A stretch of 16,893 nucleotides of DNA from JALHTV01 sp049510055 (GCA_049510055.1 JBEKZI010000043.1:1-16893), one strand, 5' to 3'. Counted from the first letter of the stretch, positions 1-7,045 are shown. Notes: generated by a model not told the origin, from the sequence alone. A program made the numbers and translations.

Positions 1-427
1 GCGTCTGGTCGCCCTGATCGTTGGTGTTGAGATACCAACCCAGGTCTGCCCCGGCGACGCGGAATCCGCCGCCGGCTAACGGGATGCTGGTGGCGTCGGC
101 GGCATCGTCCTGCCAGTCCGTCGGGACCGGCGGTGCCCAGGGGATGGTGGTCCCGCTGACGTACGGCGTGGCGTCGGCGATGGCGTTGCAGCCTTTGACG
201 TCGCGCCAGTAGCCCATGATGTCCGCCGCAGCCGTCGGGACGCACCAGGCCTTGTAGCACGCCTGGCCGGCCGCCGGATTGCCGCCGTTGTCGGGGCCAT
301 TGGGAGCGCCGATCAGGCAAGGCTGATGCCAGTCCGGCACATTGTTGATTAGATTACCGCCCCAGGCGACCGTGACCATCAGAGTGATCGCCAACGCGCA
401 CAGCCCACACATAGTTACCCGCTTCAT
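1..427 (-). CDS. Secreted protein, N-terminal part (cut by window edge)
   Basis: The reading frame is open from an ATG at 427 to the window edge, giving 142 codons without a stop. The start is supported by a strong ribosome binding site, AAGGAG, six bases upstream. The N-terminus MKRVTMCGLCALAITLMVTVAWG is a typical Sec signal peptide (basic start, hydrophobic core, small residues before the likely cleavage site), so the product should be exported. After about residue 30 it is rich in Gly, Asn, Pro and Trp and contains the segment WCVPTAAADIMGYW. That segment resembles the Cys-x-Pro-Thr-Ala-Ala-Ala motif at the active-site helix of papain-like or C39-like peptidase folds. Further on comes DLGWYLNTND, a pattern I recall from planctomycete secreted proteins. 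The catalytic His region and any sorting tail lie beyond the window, so the peptidase idea is only a suggestion. That this is a real exported protein is much surer than its activity. Confidence 0.85.
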   Translation of the reverse strand, partial: MKRVTMCGLCALAITLMVTVAWGGNLINNVPDWHQPCLIGAPNGPDNGGNPAAGQACYKAWCVPTAAADIMGYWRDVKGCNAIADATPYVSGTTIPWAPPVPTDWQDDAADATSIPLAGGGFRVAGADLGWYLNTNDQGDQT

Positions 428-728
428 ACCCTGCTCCTTGTTTTCTGGCCGATGACCAAGGACCACTTCCTTCGCGCGGCCACAGCGGCCTGAACGGATA
501 ACAGATATCGCGACGTGCACCATCGCACTGAGTGGCCCACTTGAGCTCATGGGCGCCTAGATTTGACCCGCGGCTGAGCGTCTGCCGCAATGCCTCCAAC
601 CCGATCTTGCCGAAAACCGGGCCATCCTTGAGAGAGAAAAGTATACCGCGCGGGGGCGATTTTGTCTCGCCCTTTGTGAGATGAATTTCGGCCGCTAAGA
701 CGGGGTTGTTTGGAAGTCTTGAGTGGGC
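428..728. other. Gene-free stretch: leader of the secreted-protein gene
   Basis: No convincing coding region. The minus-strand reading frame at 354-599 begins at TTG and overlaps the real gene in another frame, so it is discounted. The stretch holds a candidate minus-strand promoter at 640-668, which would give a 5' leader of about 205 bases. A hairpin at 654-672 (GGCGA stem with TTTTGTC loop) overlaps the -35 region. The leader contains a short stem (CCCG/CGGG near 600-620). I do not recognise a riboswitch class in it. Confidence 0.5.
640..668 (-). promoter_or_regulatory. Candidate promoter for the secreted-protein gene
   Basis: Read on the minus strand: -35 GAGACA (663-668), a 17-base spacer, and -10 TATACT (640-645). 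The -10 matches TATAAT at five of six positions and the -35 matches TTGACA at four of six. It points at the ATG at 427 across a long leader. Confidence 0.45.
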
Positions 729-1850
729 TTAGGGTTGCGTCGCCGGTTCTGTAGCAGCCACGGTTGAGGCGGCCACCAGGTCTTCGCGGGCCTCGGCCAG
801 CGGCTTGGCCAACATTTCACTCAACCAGGGGTTGATCTCGATCGTCTCCAGCGCCGAGCGGGCCTGGGCGAACTGGCCGGCCTGGAGGAGCGAGGTCATC
901 CGGTCCAGCTTTTCCCGGGCGTCGAGGTAGTTGTTCAGCTCCGCAGCCGTCTGCGTGAAGATGCGGTGCTTGTCGCCGGCCCCGGCAGCCATCATGGCCT
1001 GGTCGCGCGCGTCGGTCAGGGCCTGGGCGACGATGGCCTTCTGCCGGTCGGTGAGGGTGTGCTTGGCGAGATATTCGTCGTAGAGGATCGTGGCCTGGCC
1101 GTAGGTCATCCGGTCCTTGACGGTCTGGATCTGCTCCGGTGCGAGCACCCCGGCCAGCTCGGCCAGGAGTGATTCGCGCATGCGGACCAGCTCACCGCGC
1201 AAGGCCGAGCGTTCCGCACGAATCGCGTAGACCTGGGCCTCGTCCTTGGCTTGCAGGGCCCGGGCCAGCAGCCGGTCCAGATCCTTGAGCCTCTCATCGT
1301 GGGGCGCCCAGGCGATGCGCTGGGCGTAGAAGGCGACCAGGATCTGCCGCGCCTTGGCCTCCTTGGCCGCGTCGGCTGGCAGCAGGCCCTCCAGGGCGAC
1401 CGCCGCCCGCTTTTCAGCCGTGGCCTGGATGATCTCCGCCTCGCTGGGGGCCTTGCGTGTGGCGGGCTGACTTGTAGTGAGCGTAGTCGAACTACTTGCG
1501 GCTTGGGTGGTCGTTGGCTGACTCGCGGTGAGCGCAGTCGAACTGCCCGCAGCCTGTGTGGTTGTGGGTTGGTTTGTGGCGAATAGAGCCGAGTGGCCCG
1601 TAGTGGACGTAGTCGAACTACCTGTAGTGAGCGTAGTCGAACTACCTGTAGTGAGCGCAGTCGAACTACCTGCGGCTGGTTCGACCAAGTCGCCCGAGGT
1701 GATCTGCGTCGTTGGCTGGTTCGTGGCCTGCGTGGTTGTTGGTTGGCTTGCGGTGAGCGCAGTCGAACCGCTTTGGGCCTCCGCCGGCGCCACGAACGTC
1801 CAAGCCGCCACACTCCAGACAGCCACCATTGCAAACGTCAGCTTCCACAT
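729..1850 (-). CDS. Secreted DUF3826-like protein with Thr/Ser-rich repeat linker
   Basis: 373 residues from the ATG at 1850, chosen because AAAGGA lies seven bases upstream and a signal peptide follows at once (MWKLTFAMVAVWSVAAW, then APAEAQ). A longer frame back to 1994 runs through a tRNA gene and is not used. Residues 27-132 are a low-complexity linker of Gly-Ser-Ser-Thr-Thr-Leu-Thr-Thr and Gln-Pro-Thr-Thr-Thr-Gln-Ala units. Residues 136-345 form a charged helical domain. The part VKDRMTYG...LYDEYL...LTDRQKAIV...ARDQAM...KH...ELNNYLDAR (about 244-312) matches my memory of the DUF3826 pattern (VKDgMTYg, Ykay, LteeQK, AREhAMd, INNYL). DUF3826 has no known function; in other genomes it often lies near carbohydrate-related genes. 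The protein is probably periplasmic. The linker DNA is a palindromic repeat array, described separately. The family call is from memory, not from a search. Confidence 0.8.
   Translation of the reverse strand: MWKLTFAMVAVWSVAAWTFVAPAEAQSGSTALTASQPTTTQATNQPTTQITSGDLVEPAAGSSTALTTGSSTTLTTGSSTTSTTGHSALFATNQPTTTQAAGSSTALTASQPTTTQAASSSTTLTTSQPATRKAPSEAEIIQATAEKRAAVALEGLLPADAAKEAKARQILVAFYAQRIAWAPHDERLKDLDRLLARALQAKDEAQVYAIRAERSALRGELVRMRESLLAELAGVLAPEQIQTVKDRMTYGQATILYDEYLAKHTLTDRQKAIVAQALTDARDQAMMAAGAGDKHRIFTQTAAELNNYLDAREKLDRMTSLLQAGQFAQARSALETIEINPWLSEMLAKPLAEAREDLVAASTVAATEPATQP
1474..1771. repeat. Six in-frame copies of a 22-bp TGAGCGYAGTCGAAC repeat
   Basis: Copies at 1474-1495, 1525-1546, 1600-1621, 1624-1645, 1648-1669 and 1750-1771. 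Each has the core TGAGCG(T/C)AGTCGAAC; the copy at 1600 reads GGACGT in its first half. The cores are flanked by inverted ends such as GTAGT/ACTAC or GCGGT/ACCGC, so each copy can form a small hairpin. The start-to-start distances are 51, 75, 24, 24 and 102 bases, all multiples of three. Every copy therefore encodes the same peptide (SSTTLTT-type) in the DUF3826-like protein. Confidence 0.85.
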
Positions 1851-1867
1851 GCGGTGATCCTTTCTGG

Positions 1868-1887
1868 CCTGCCTGCCGGTAGGCAGG
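1868..1887. repeat. 20-bp palindromic repeat, copy 1
   Basis: CCTGCCTGCCGGTAGGCAGG, a palindrome with one mismatched pair. It lies between tRNA-Ser and the DUF3826-like gene, four bases 5' of that gene's AAAGGA ribosome binding site. Confidence 0.85.
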
Positions 1888-1913
1888 TCCGAACAAGGCG
1901 ACGACATCGCAAG

Positions 1914-2000
1914 CGGTAGGGGTGGGATTCGAACCCACGGTACCCTCGCGGGCACACCGGTTTTCAAGACCGGCCCGATCAACCGCTCCGGCACCCTACC
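1914..2000 (-). tRNA. tRNA-Ser (anticodon UGA)
   Basis: An 87-base class II tRNA can be folded by eye on the minus strand. The acceptor stem is GGTAGGG/CCCTACC, the D arm CCG...CGG with GAGCGGTTGAT in the loop, the anticodon stem CCGGT/ACCGG with loop CTTGAAA (anticodon TGA), the long variable arm TGTGCCC-GCGA-GGGTACC, and the T arm GTGGG-TTCGAAT-CCCAC. The discriminator base is G, as expected for serine tRNAs. CCA is not encoded (the sequence continues CTTGC). It reads serine codons UCA and probably UCG/UCU. It is followed 63 bases later by the DUF3826-like gene on the same strand. Confidence 0.97.
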
Positions 2001-2018
2001 GGGTGGTGCAACCGGGGC

Positions 2019-2047
2019 ATTTTCGGCCGGGGGAGGCGGGTTTTCCA
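2019..2047 (-). promoter_or_regulatory. Candidate promoter for tRNA-Ser
   Basis: Minus strand: -35 TGGAAA (2042-2047), 17-base spacer, -10 GAAAAT (2019-2024). Each box matches the sigma-70 consensus at four of six positions. It sits about 20 bases before the mature 5' end. Weak on sequence alone, but the spacing is right. Confidence 0.35.
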
Positions 2048-2080
2048 GCGCTTTTGCCGCGCCATCCCGACGGCTGGGAG

Positions 2081-2109
2081 TGGAAATGTTCCCCCGGCCG
2101 CACTAAGCT
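2081..2109 (+). promoter_or_regulatory. Candidate promoter for pgi
   Basis: TGGAAA (2081-2086), 17-base spacer, TAAGCT (2104-2109). The -35 matches four of six and the -10 matches T1, A2 and T6. The 5' leader would be about 55 bases and would contain the perfect 20-bp palindrome. Confidence 0.3.
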
Positions 2110-2139
2110 GTGGCGCCACGTCGCCGCAAGTGTCCAAAA

Positions 2140-2159
2140 CCTGCCTGCCGGCAGGCAGG
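2140..2159. repeat. 20-bp palindromic repeat, copy 2 (perfect)
   Basis: CCTGCCTGCCGGCAGGCAGG, a perfect palindrome. It abuts the pgi ribosome binding site (AAGGA at 2160-2164). As RNA it would form a ten-pair helix with no natural loop, or a shorter hairpin, right beside the site. Confidence 0.9.
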
Positions 2160-2171
2160 AAGGAAACCGGA

Positions 2172-3572
2172 ATGATCGAGCTGTATTGGAAGAATGCCAC
2201 CGACCGCGTCGTGCCCGCCGCCCACGGCATCACGGCGGATGACTTGGAGAAGGTCGACGAGCCCGTCCGCCGCGCCCACGCCGCCGTGATGGAGCAGGCC
2301 CGCGGCGGCAAGCTGGGCTACGCGGCCCTGCCCGCCCACCGCGAGTACCCCGCCGCCGTCAAGGCCTTAGTGGAGCGGTACCGCGCCGACACCACCGACA
2401 TGATCGTCCTGGGCATCGGCGGCAGCGCCCTGGGCAACATCGCCCTCCAGGCCGCGCTGAACCCCGCGACGTACAACCTGCTTTCCGACCGCAAGCGGCC
2501 GGGACCGCGGCTGTTCGTGCTGGACAACGTCGATCCGGCCCTGGTCGCCGACACGCTGGCCCTGTTGGGCCGGCGGCTGGAGACTACGCTGGTCAACGTC
2601 ATCTCCAAGAGCGGCGAGACGGCTGAGACGGCCGCCCAGTTCATGATCCTCCGCGAGATGCTCCGCAACAAACTGGGCGAGGGCTTCGCCAAGCGTATCG
2701 TGGCCACCACCGACGCCCGCAAGGGCACGCTGCGCGACATCGCCGCCGCCGACGGCTACGCCACGCTGCCCGTGCCCGACGACGTCGGCGGGCGGTACAG
2801 CGTGCTGTCGCCGGTGGGGTTGTTCTCAGCCGCCATGTGCGGCATCGACATCGACGCCCTCCTGGCCGGCGCCGCCGCCATGAAGCATCGCGTTGAAAAT
2901 CCCACCTGGCGCGAGAATCCCGCCTGCGTGCTGGCCGCCGTCAAGTATCTGGCCGCCACGGCCAAGGACAAGCCGATGCACGTGATGATGCCCTACTCTA
3001 ACCGCCTGTATGGTCTGGCCGACTGGTACCGCCAGCTGTGGGCCGAGTCGCTGGGCAAGAAAGTCCTCCGCGACGGCCGGGAGGTGTGCGTCGGCCCCAC
3101 GCCCATCAAGGCCCTGGGCACCACCGACCAGCACAGTCAGGTGCAGCTCTACCGCGAAGGCCCCAACGACAAGCTGGTGGTCTTTCTGGAGGTCCGCAAG
3201 CATCCGCGCGACGTTACCGTGCCGGACGTGTTCGCCGACGTGGCCGGCATCAGCTACCTGCGGCGGGCCAGGCTGTCCAAGCTGCTCAACGCCGAGAAGG
3301 CAGCCACGGAGTACGCCCTGGCCGAGTCGGGCCGGCCCAGCGTCACGCTGCGGTTCAATGCCATCACGCCGCCGTCGGTGGGCGAGTTCATTTACCTCTA
3401 CGAGTTCACCACATCGCTGATGGGCGAGCTTCTGGGCGTCAACGCCTACGATCAGCCGGCCGTGGAACTGAGCAAACAGGCCGCCTTCGCCCTGATGGGC
3501 CGGGCGGGCTACGAGGACCTGGCCAAGAAGATCAAACCCTTTACTTCCCCGGACCAGACGTACTCAGCCTGA
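2172..3572 (+). CDS. pgi: Glucose-6-phosphate isomerase
   Basis: 466 residues. It interconverts glucose 6-phosphate and fructose 6-phosphate in glycolysis and gluconeogenesis, in the cytoplasm. The SIS-type sugar-phosphate binding signatures are clear: GIGGSALGN at 81-89, ISKSGETAET at 144-153 and GGRYSVLSPVG at 206-216. The expected catalytic residues are present: Glu292 in QLWAESLGK, His321 in TTDQHSQVQL and Lys435 in ELSKQAAF. The length fits the shorter bacterial PGI group (about 450 residues). I chose the ATG at 2172 because AAGGA lies seven bases upstream; the frame is open further 5' but that part would translate the palindromic repeat. The gene runs alone, and a hairpin spans its stop codon (3562-3581, stem ACTCAGCC/GGCTGAGT). 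A strong terminator follows at 3673. Confidence 0.97.
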   Translation: MIELYWKNATDRVVPAAHGITADDLEKVDEPVRRAHAAVMEQARGGKLGYAALPAHREYPAAVKALVERYRADTTDMIVLGIGGSALGNIALQAALNPATYNLLSDRKRPGPRLFVLDNVDPALVADTLALLGRRLETTLVNVISKSGETAETAAQFMILREMLRNKLGEGFAKRIVATTDARKGTLRDIAAADGYATLPVPDDVGGRYSVLSPVGLFSAAMCGIDIDALLAGAAAMKHRVENPTWRENPACVLAAVKYLAATAKDKPMHVMMPYSNRLYGLADWYRQLWAESLGKKVLRDGREVCVGPTPIKALGTTDQHSQVQLYREGPNDKLVVFLEVRKHPRDVTVPDVFADVAGISYLRRARLSKLLNAEKAATEYALAESGRPSVTLRFNAITPPSVGEFIYLYEFTTSLMGELLGVNAYDQPAVELSKQAAFALMGRAGYEDLAKKIKPFTSPDQTYSA

Positions 3573-3593
3573 CGGCTGAGTAAGGCTATTAGA

Positions 3594-3613
3594 CCTGCCT
3601 ACCGGCAGGCAGG
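3594..3613. repeat. 20-bp palindromic repeat, copy 3
   Basis: CCTGCCTACCGGCAGGCAGG, with one mismatched pair, 21 bases after the pgi stop. It is embedded in degenerate short repeats of the form GGCTATTAGAC / GGCTGTTAGAC / TGTTAGGCTGTT (3583-3633). Confidence 0.85.
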
Positions 3614-3672
3614 CTGTTAGACTGTTAGGCTGTTCGGCGCGGCGGAAGAGGAGGAATTTCACCAAAAAAAAT

Positions 3673-3711
3673 CAGGGACGACCAAGTTCCTTGGTCGCCC
3701 CTGTTTGTTTT
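3673..3711 (+). terminator. Rho-independent terminator after pgi, possibly bidirectional
   Basis: Hairpin CAGGGACGACCAAG - TTC - CTTGGTCGCCCCTG (3673-3703), 14 positions with one mismatch, followed by TTTGTTTT. An A run (AAAAAAAA, 3664-3671) precedes it, so it could also stop transcription on the minus strand. Confidence 0.85.
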
Positions 3712-3938
3712 CCTCGGGGCGGCGTGAGGTACACACCGCCGTGAGGTTGTCCGCCGCCTTTGTTCTGGCGGCTACACAGGCGAAGGGCAATGTGAGCACA
3801 TTGCCGACCTTGTCTCTCCTCGGCATTCTATAATACCATTACCACTGTAGAAATCTAGGGGAAATCGCTGCAGAAAAATGAATTAGGCGAATTAGGTAAC
3901 TTCCGTCCCCTGGGGGGGTTGTCCGCCGACGCAGAGGC
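3712..3938. other. Gene-free, hairpin-rich stretch of unknown function
   Basis: No open frame of note. It holds a hairpin GCCGCC/GGCGGC (3753-3772), a perfect nine-pair hairpin GGCAATGTG-AG-CACATTGCC (3786-3805), near direct repeats GCGTGAGGT/CCGTGAGGT, a 12-base direct repeat GGTTGTCCGCCG (3745-3756 and 3917-3928), and an isolated TATAAT at 3829-3834 without a good -35. It may be a small RNA locus or the remains of one. I recognise no RNA family. Confidence 0.5.
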
Positions 3939-3966
3939 TTGACTATCTTTCCGCAATGTGTAAAGC
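3939..3966 (+). promoter_or_regulatory. Candidate promoter for the pseudopilin-surE pair
   Basis: TTGACT (3939-3944) with a 16-base spacer to TAAAGC (3961-3966). The -35 matches five of six, the -10 only three. It lies about 37 bases before the ATG at 4003. Confidence 0.35.
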
Positions 3967-4002
3967 TGCCCACCGAAACGACGTTTTTCAGGGCCGGTGG
4001 AC

Positions 4003-4938
4003 ATGACGCAAAAGGGCTTTACCCTTTCTGAATCGCTGGTGGTTGTAACCTGCGTGGGCCTGCTGAGCAGCGTCCTGTGGCCCAGCTTGTCGTCGGTCCG
4101 CCAACAGGCCCGCCGTGCGGCGTGTGCCTCGCAGATGCACCAGATCGGCCTGGCCCTGGCCAGCTACGCCGCCGCGAATCAGTTCTGCATGCCGCCGTTC
4201 CGGTTCAGCGACGTGCGCGGGACCCTTCCGCTGTCGGGCCACTGGGGCGGGCCCAGCCAGTTTGATCCCGTCAGCCTCCTTAACCCCCGCCCCATTAATC
4301 TTGGGTGTCTGACAAGCCAGGGCCTGCTTTCTTCCGCCAACCTGCTTTGCCCCGCCGCGCCGGCGGAGCTCGGCGGCGGAGGGGCGAGCCTGTTTGCCGA
4401 CACGCAATGGTTCAGCACCTACGGCCTGCGGTTCCCGATCAGCGCGGGCCTGTTCGATGAGTCGTCGTGCCTGCCGGCTGCGTACAAGCCGGGGCCGCTG
4501 GCGGTTTATCTGCGGTACGCCGGAGGGGACCGCGCCCCTCTGGCGGTGGGGTATGGGACCGGCGGCGTCAGCCACCAGACCGTGCCGCTGGTGAGGCTCG
4601 ACCGCCGTTACGAGCTGGATCCGGCTGTGTGCTTCGGCCGTTCGACGTTCGATCCGGCGGCCGACGCCGTCGCCAGCGATGAGTTCTTCTGGCAGGACCG
4701 CAGTGAGCCGGCGCCGGCGGCGCTGGCGCCGGGCCTGAAGACCTACGCCGTCCGGGTGGGCTGGTCCCATGGCCGATATTTCAACGTCCTTTTCGGCTCC
4801 GGGGCCGTGCGGACGGTCGCCGACGACGGCACCGTGGCGGCCAACTCCGTTCCCCCCGGCGGCTCGGCGGTTGACGACGGGCTCTACTTCGGCAAGTATG
4901 CTGAGAAGGTCTGGCAGTATTTCGACGCCGCCAAGTAA
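4003..4938 (+). CDS. Type II pseudopilin-like protein (prepilin N-terminal methylation motif)
   Basis: 311 residues from ATG 4003. A GTG two codons upstream (3997) is possible, but AGGG at 3990-3993 is better spaced for the ATG. The N-terminus MTQKG/FTLSESLVVVTCVGLL is a class III prepilin signal: basic leader, cleavage between Gly and Phe, and Glu at position 5 of the mature protein. A hydrophobic helix follows, then VRQQARRAACASQMHQIGLAL, the helix extension typical of planctomycete pseudopilins. The globular part is variable. Near the C-terminus HGRYFNVLFGSGAVRTV resembles the H-x9-DG signature (HxxGxNVLFxDGxV), with the Asp-Gly pair changed to Ser-Gly. Such proteins are processed by prepilin peptidase and assembled at the inner membrane; planctomycetes carry many copies of unknown role. 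surE follows after 38 bases and is probably cotranscribed. Confidence 0.9.
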   Translation: MTQKGFTLSESLVVVTCVGLLSSVLWPSLSSVRQQARRAACASQMHQIGLALASYAAANQFCMPPFRFSDVRGTLPLSGHWGGPSQFDPVSLLNPRPINLGCLTSQGLLSSANLLCPAAPAELGGGGASLFADTQWFSTYGLRFPISAGLFDESSCLPAAYKPGPLAVYLRYAGGDRAPLAVGYGTGGVSHQTVPLVRLDRRYELDPAVCFGRSTFDPAADAVASDEFFWQDRSEPAPAALAPGLKTYAVRVGWSHGRYFNVLFGSGAVRTVADDGTVAANSVPPGGSAVDDGLYFGKYAEKVWQYFDAAK

Positions 4939-4976
4939 ACCCGGCGCGCCGGGACAAACCCGCCAGATCGGCGACC

Positions 4977-5771
4977 ATGCGAATCCTGCTGAGCAATGAC
5001 GACGGCATCCTCGCCCCCGGCTTGGCCGCCCTGCGGCGGGCCGTGGCGGATCTGGGCGAGTGCATCGTCGTCGCGCCCGGCACGCCGCAGTCCGCCGCCG
5101 GGCACGCCATTACCCTGCGGGTGCCGCTGACCGTCCAGCAGGTTCGCCTGGAGGACGGCGCGGAAACGTTCACGGGCCTCAGCGTGGACGGCCGCCCGGC
5201 CGACTGCGTTCGCCTGGCCATCCGCAAGCTGCTGACCGCCCCGGTGGACCTGGTGCTCAGCGGCATCAACGCCGGGGCCAACGTGGGCATCAACGTTTTT
5301 TACTCCGGCACGGTCGCCGCCGCCGCCGAGGCCGCCATGCTGGGCACCCCGGCCGTGGCGTTCTCAGCTGCGATGACCGGCGGAGAGGTGGACTTCGCCC
5401 GCATCGCCCGCTTGTGCCGCTTCGTGCTGGACCGGTTGCTGGAGGGCAAGGGCGCGGCGAGAAAACTTTCCGCCGGCTCGTTGGTGAACGTGAACATCCC
5501 GGCCTTGGCGCCGGGAGTGCCGCGCGGCGTCCGCGTCGTGCCGCAGTCCACCGCCGGCGTGGAGGACATCTACCACCGCCATGAGCATCCCCAGGGCCTG
5601 GAGTCCTACAAGCTGGGCGATACCTACAACTTCACCGACCCGGCCGGGCAGACGGACGTCACGTGCCTGGAAGAAGGATACATCACCGTCACGCCTCTGA
5701 AGGTGGATATGACCGACCACGCGGCTCTGGCTGCCTTGGCGAAGAAACCCTGGCCGCCGCTGCCGACGTAG
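4977..5771 (+). CDS. surE: 5'/3'-nucleotidase SurE
   Basis: 264 residues, the usual size. SurE is a metal-dependent phosphatase that removes phosphate from nucleoside 5'- and 3'-monophosphates, in the cytoplasm, and is linked to stationary-phase survival. The diagnostic N-terminus MRILLSNDDGILAPGL holds the metal-binding Asp-Asp (8-9). Other family motifs are VDGRPADCVRLAI (about 74-86), SGINAGANVG (about 95-104) and YSGTVAAAAEAAMLGTPAVAFS (about 110-131). The start is fixed by the conserved MRIL beginning, although no good ribosome binding site precedes it; coupling to the upstream pseudopilin gene 38 bases away may help. In many bacteria surE lies beside pcm or rpoS genes; here it does not. 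It converges with the oxidoreductase-like gene 84 bases downstream. Confidence 0.96.
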   Translation: MRILLSNDDGILAPGLAALRRAVADLGECIVVAPGTPQSAAGHAITLRVPLTVQQVRLEDGAETFTGLSVDGRPADCVRLAIRKLLTAPVDLVLSGINAGANVGINVFYSGTVAAAAEAAMLGTPAVAFSAAMTGGEVDFARIARLCRFVLDRLLEGKGAARKLSAGSLVNVNIPALAPGVPRGVRVVPQSTAGVEDIYHRHEHPQGLESYKLGDTYNFTDPAGQTDVTCLEEGYITVTPLKVDMTDHAALAALAKKPWPPLPT

Positions 5772-5855
5772 CAATAACTACTCGGGGGTGGCGCTCTTTG
5801 AGATGATCTCTCACGCAGTGGGGCAGAGAACCCCCCCGCTCCATGACGAAGAATT

Positions 5856-6953
5856 CTACGCCGTCGGCGCGGCCTTTTTCGGCGGGCTGATGGACTCTTC
5901 CAGCGGCCGATGCTTGAGGCAATCGTCCACCGTCCAGCCGCGGCTGGTTAGCAGGCGCAGGGGATTTTCCGGCTGGCTGGTCCGGTCGGACAGGTAAATC
6001 GCCTCGATGACGGCCAGGTTCAGCAGGTTCTCGCGGGCCGAGCAGGCGTAGTAGCTGGTTCCCTCGGTCACGGCCGCGGCGAACGCCTCAGCCTGGCGGC
6101 GGAACAGGTCCACCGGGCCGATTTCCTCCTTGGTGCTGTCCCGCACGTTGCCGTCGGGGCCGCGGAGCGTGCACCACTCGCTGCGGGCCGTCAGCGAGCC
6201 GCTCCAGCCGTGGAGGTTCAGCTCCTCGCTGACCGGGCCGGAAGACCGCGTGGTGACCACGGTGGCCATCGAGTCGGTGCCGTAGCGCAGGATGGCGGCA
6301 GCCGTGTCGTCGGTGTCGTGGATGGGCACGGCGTCCTCGGCGGTCGAGCGGGCCGTCAGGCCGTACACCTCCTCCGGCACCCCCAGCATCCACAGCAGCA
6401 GGTCGATGGTGGGATAGGCCAGCTCCAGCAGCGCCCCGCCGCCGGCGGTGACCTTGTCGGCCCGCCAGCCCAGCTCCGCCCCCCAGCGGAACAGGTAGTG
6501 GCCGCGGGCCAGGAAAATCTTGCCCACCTCGCCGCGCAGCTCCCAGGCGCGCCTGTAGCCCGGCGCGAACCGCCGCTGCGTGCCCACGGCCAGCTTCAGG
6601 CCGGCCTTTTCCACCAGGTTCACGAACGCGGCGCCTTCGTCCAGGTTGCGGGCCAGGGGTGGCTCCTTCCAGACGCAGATGCCGCGGTCGGCGCAGGCGG
6701 CGATGAGCTCCGCCGCGGCCGGGGGAGGCACGGACAGGTACACGGCGGCGGGCTTGGTTTCGGCCAGCAGGCTGCGGTTGTCGCTGTAGGAAGGTAATCC
6801 CGCCGGCGCCGCGGCCTGCTCAGCCGCCCGGCCGTCGCGATCCGCCACGCCGACCACCTTCACCTTGTCGCTGGCGAGCAAGCCCTGCAACACCAGGCCG
6901 CCGAATCCGCCGACGCCGATCACCGCCACCGGCAAGGGATCCCTGCTGGACAT
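5856..6953 (-). CDS. Gfo/Idh/MocA-family protein with altered catalytic residues
   Basis: 365 residues, normal for the family of NAD(P)-dependent sugar and inositol dehydrogenases. The start at 6953 has AGAGGA eight bases upstream. A Rossmann fold opens the protein (VAVIGVGGFGGLVLQGLL, 9-26). The family's EKP motif appears as KEPPLARN (96-103): Glu97 is kept but the usual Lys is Pro98. The second motif, usually GGG-x5-G-x-H-x2-D, appears as GGGALLELAYPTID (171-184): the usual catalytic His is Pro181, while Asp184 remains. The fold and cofactor site therefore look intact, but Lys and His needed for the usual dehydrogenase chemistry are missing. It may be a binding or regulatory protein or use different chemistry. 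It has its own promoter, back to back with that of the 7107 gene. Confidence 0.92.
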   Translation of the reverse strand: MSSRDPLPVAVIGVGGFGGLVLQGLLASDKVKVVGVADRDGRAAEQAAAPAGLPSYSDNRSLLAETKPAAVYLSVPPPAAAELIAACADRGICVWKEPPLARNLDEGAAFVNLVEKAGLKLAVGTQRRFAPGYRRAWELRGEVGKIFLARGHYLFRWGAELGWRADKVTAGGGALLELAYPTIDLLLWMLGVPEEVYGLTARSTAEDAVPIHDTDDTAAAILRYGTDSMATVVTTRSSGPVSEELNLHGWSGSLTARSEWCTLRGPDGNVRDSTKEEIGPVDLFRRQAEAFAAAVTEGTSYYACSARENLLNLAVIEAIYLSDRTSQPENPLRLLTSRGWTVDDCLKHRPLEESISPPKKAAPTA

Positions 6954-6976
6954 GGAAAGCTATCCTCTCGATCCGT

Positions 6977-6998
6977 CCTGCCCTACTTAGTTGGCAGG
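6977..6998. repeat. Degenerate copy of the palindromic repeat
   Basis: CCTGCC (6977-6982) and GGCAGG (6993-6998) with CTACTTAGTT between them; the right arm runs on as GGCAGGCAGG. The outer arms match the 20-bp family but the centre differs. It sits nine bases 5' of the AGAGGA ribosome binding site of the Gfo/Idh/MocA gene. Confidence 0.5.
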
Positions 6999-7016
6999 CA
7001 GGCAAGAAACGGCCGC

Positions 7017-7045
7017 ACCCTACGCCGCCCGCCGCGGCTTGTCAA
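7017..7045 (-). promoter_or_regulatory. Promoter of the Gfo/Idh/MocA-like gene
   Basis: Minus strand: TTGACA (7040-7045, perfect), 17-base spacer, TAGGGT (7017-7022; T1, A2 and T6 match). The leader would be about 57 bases and would contain the degenerate palindrome. Confidence 0.6.

Noticed and set aside
354..599. 81-codon minus-strand frame upstream of the secreted protein
   Set aside because: TTG start, no ribosome binding site, and it overlaps the real gene in a different frame.
1474..1771. CRISPR-like array
   Set aside because: Units of 22 bp have irregular spacings, no unique equal-length spacers, and lie inside a coding frame.
1851..1994. N-terminal extension of the DUF3826-like protein to a start at 1994
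   Set aside because: It would translate most of the tRNA-Ser gene and a palindromic repeat; the ATG at 1850 has a ribosome binding site and a signal peptide.
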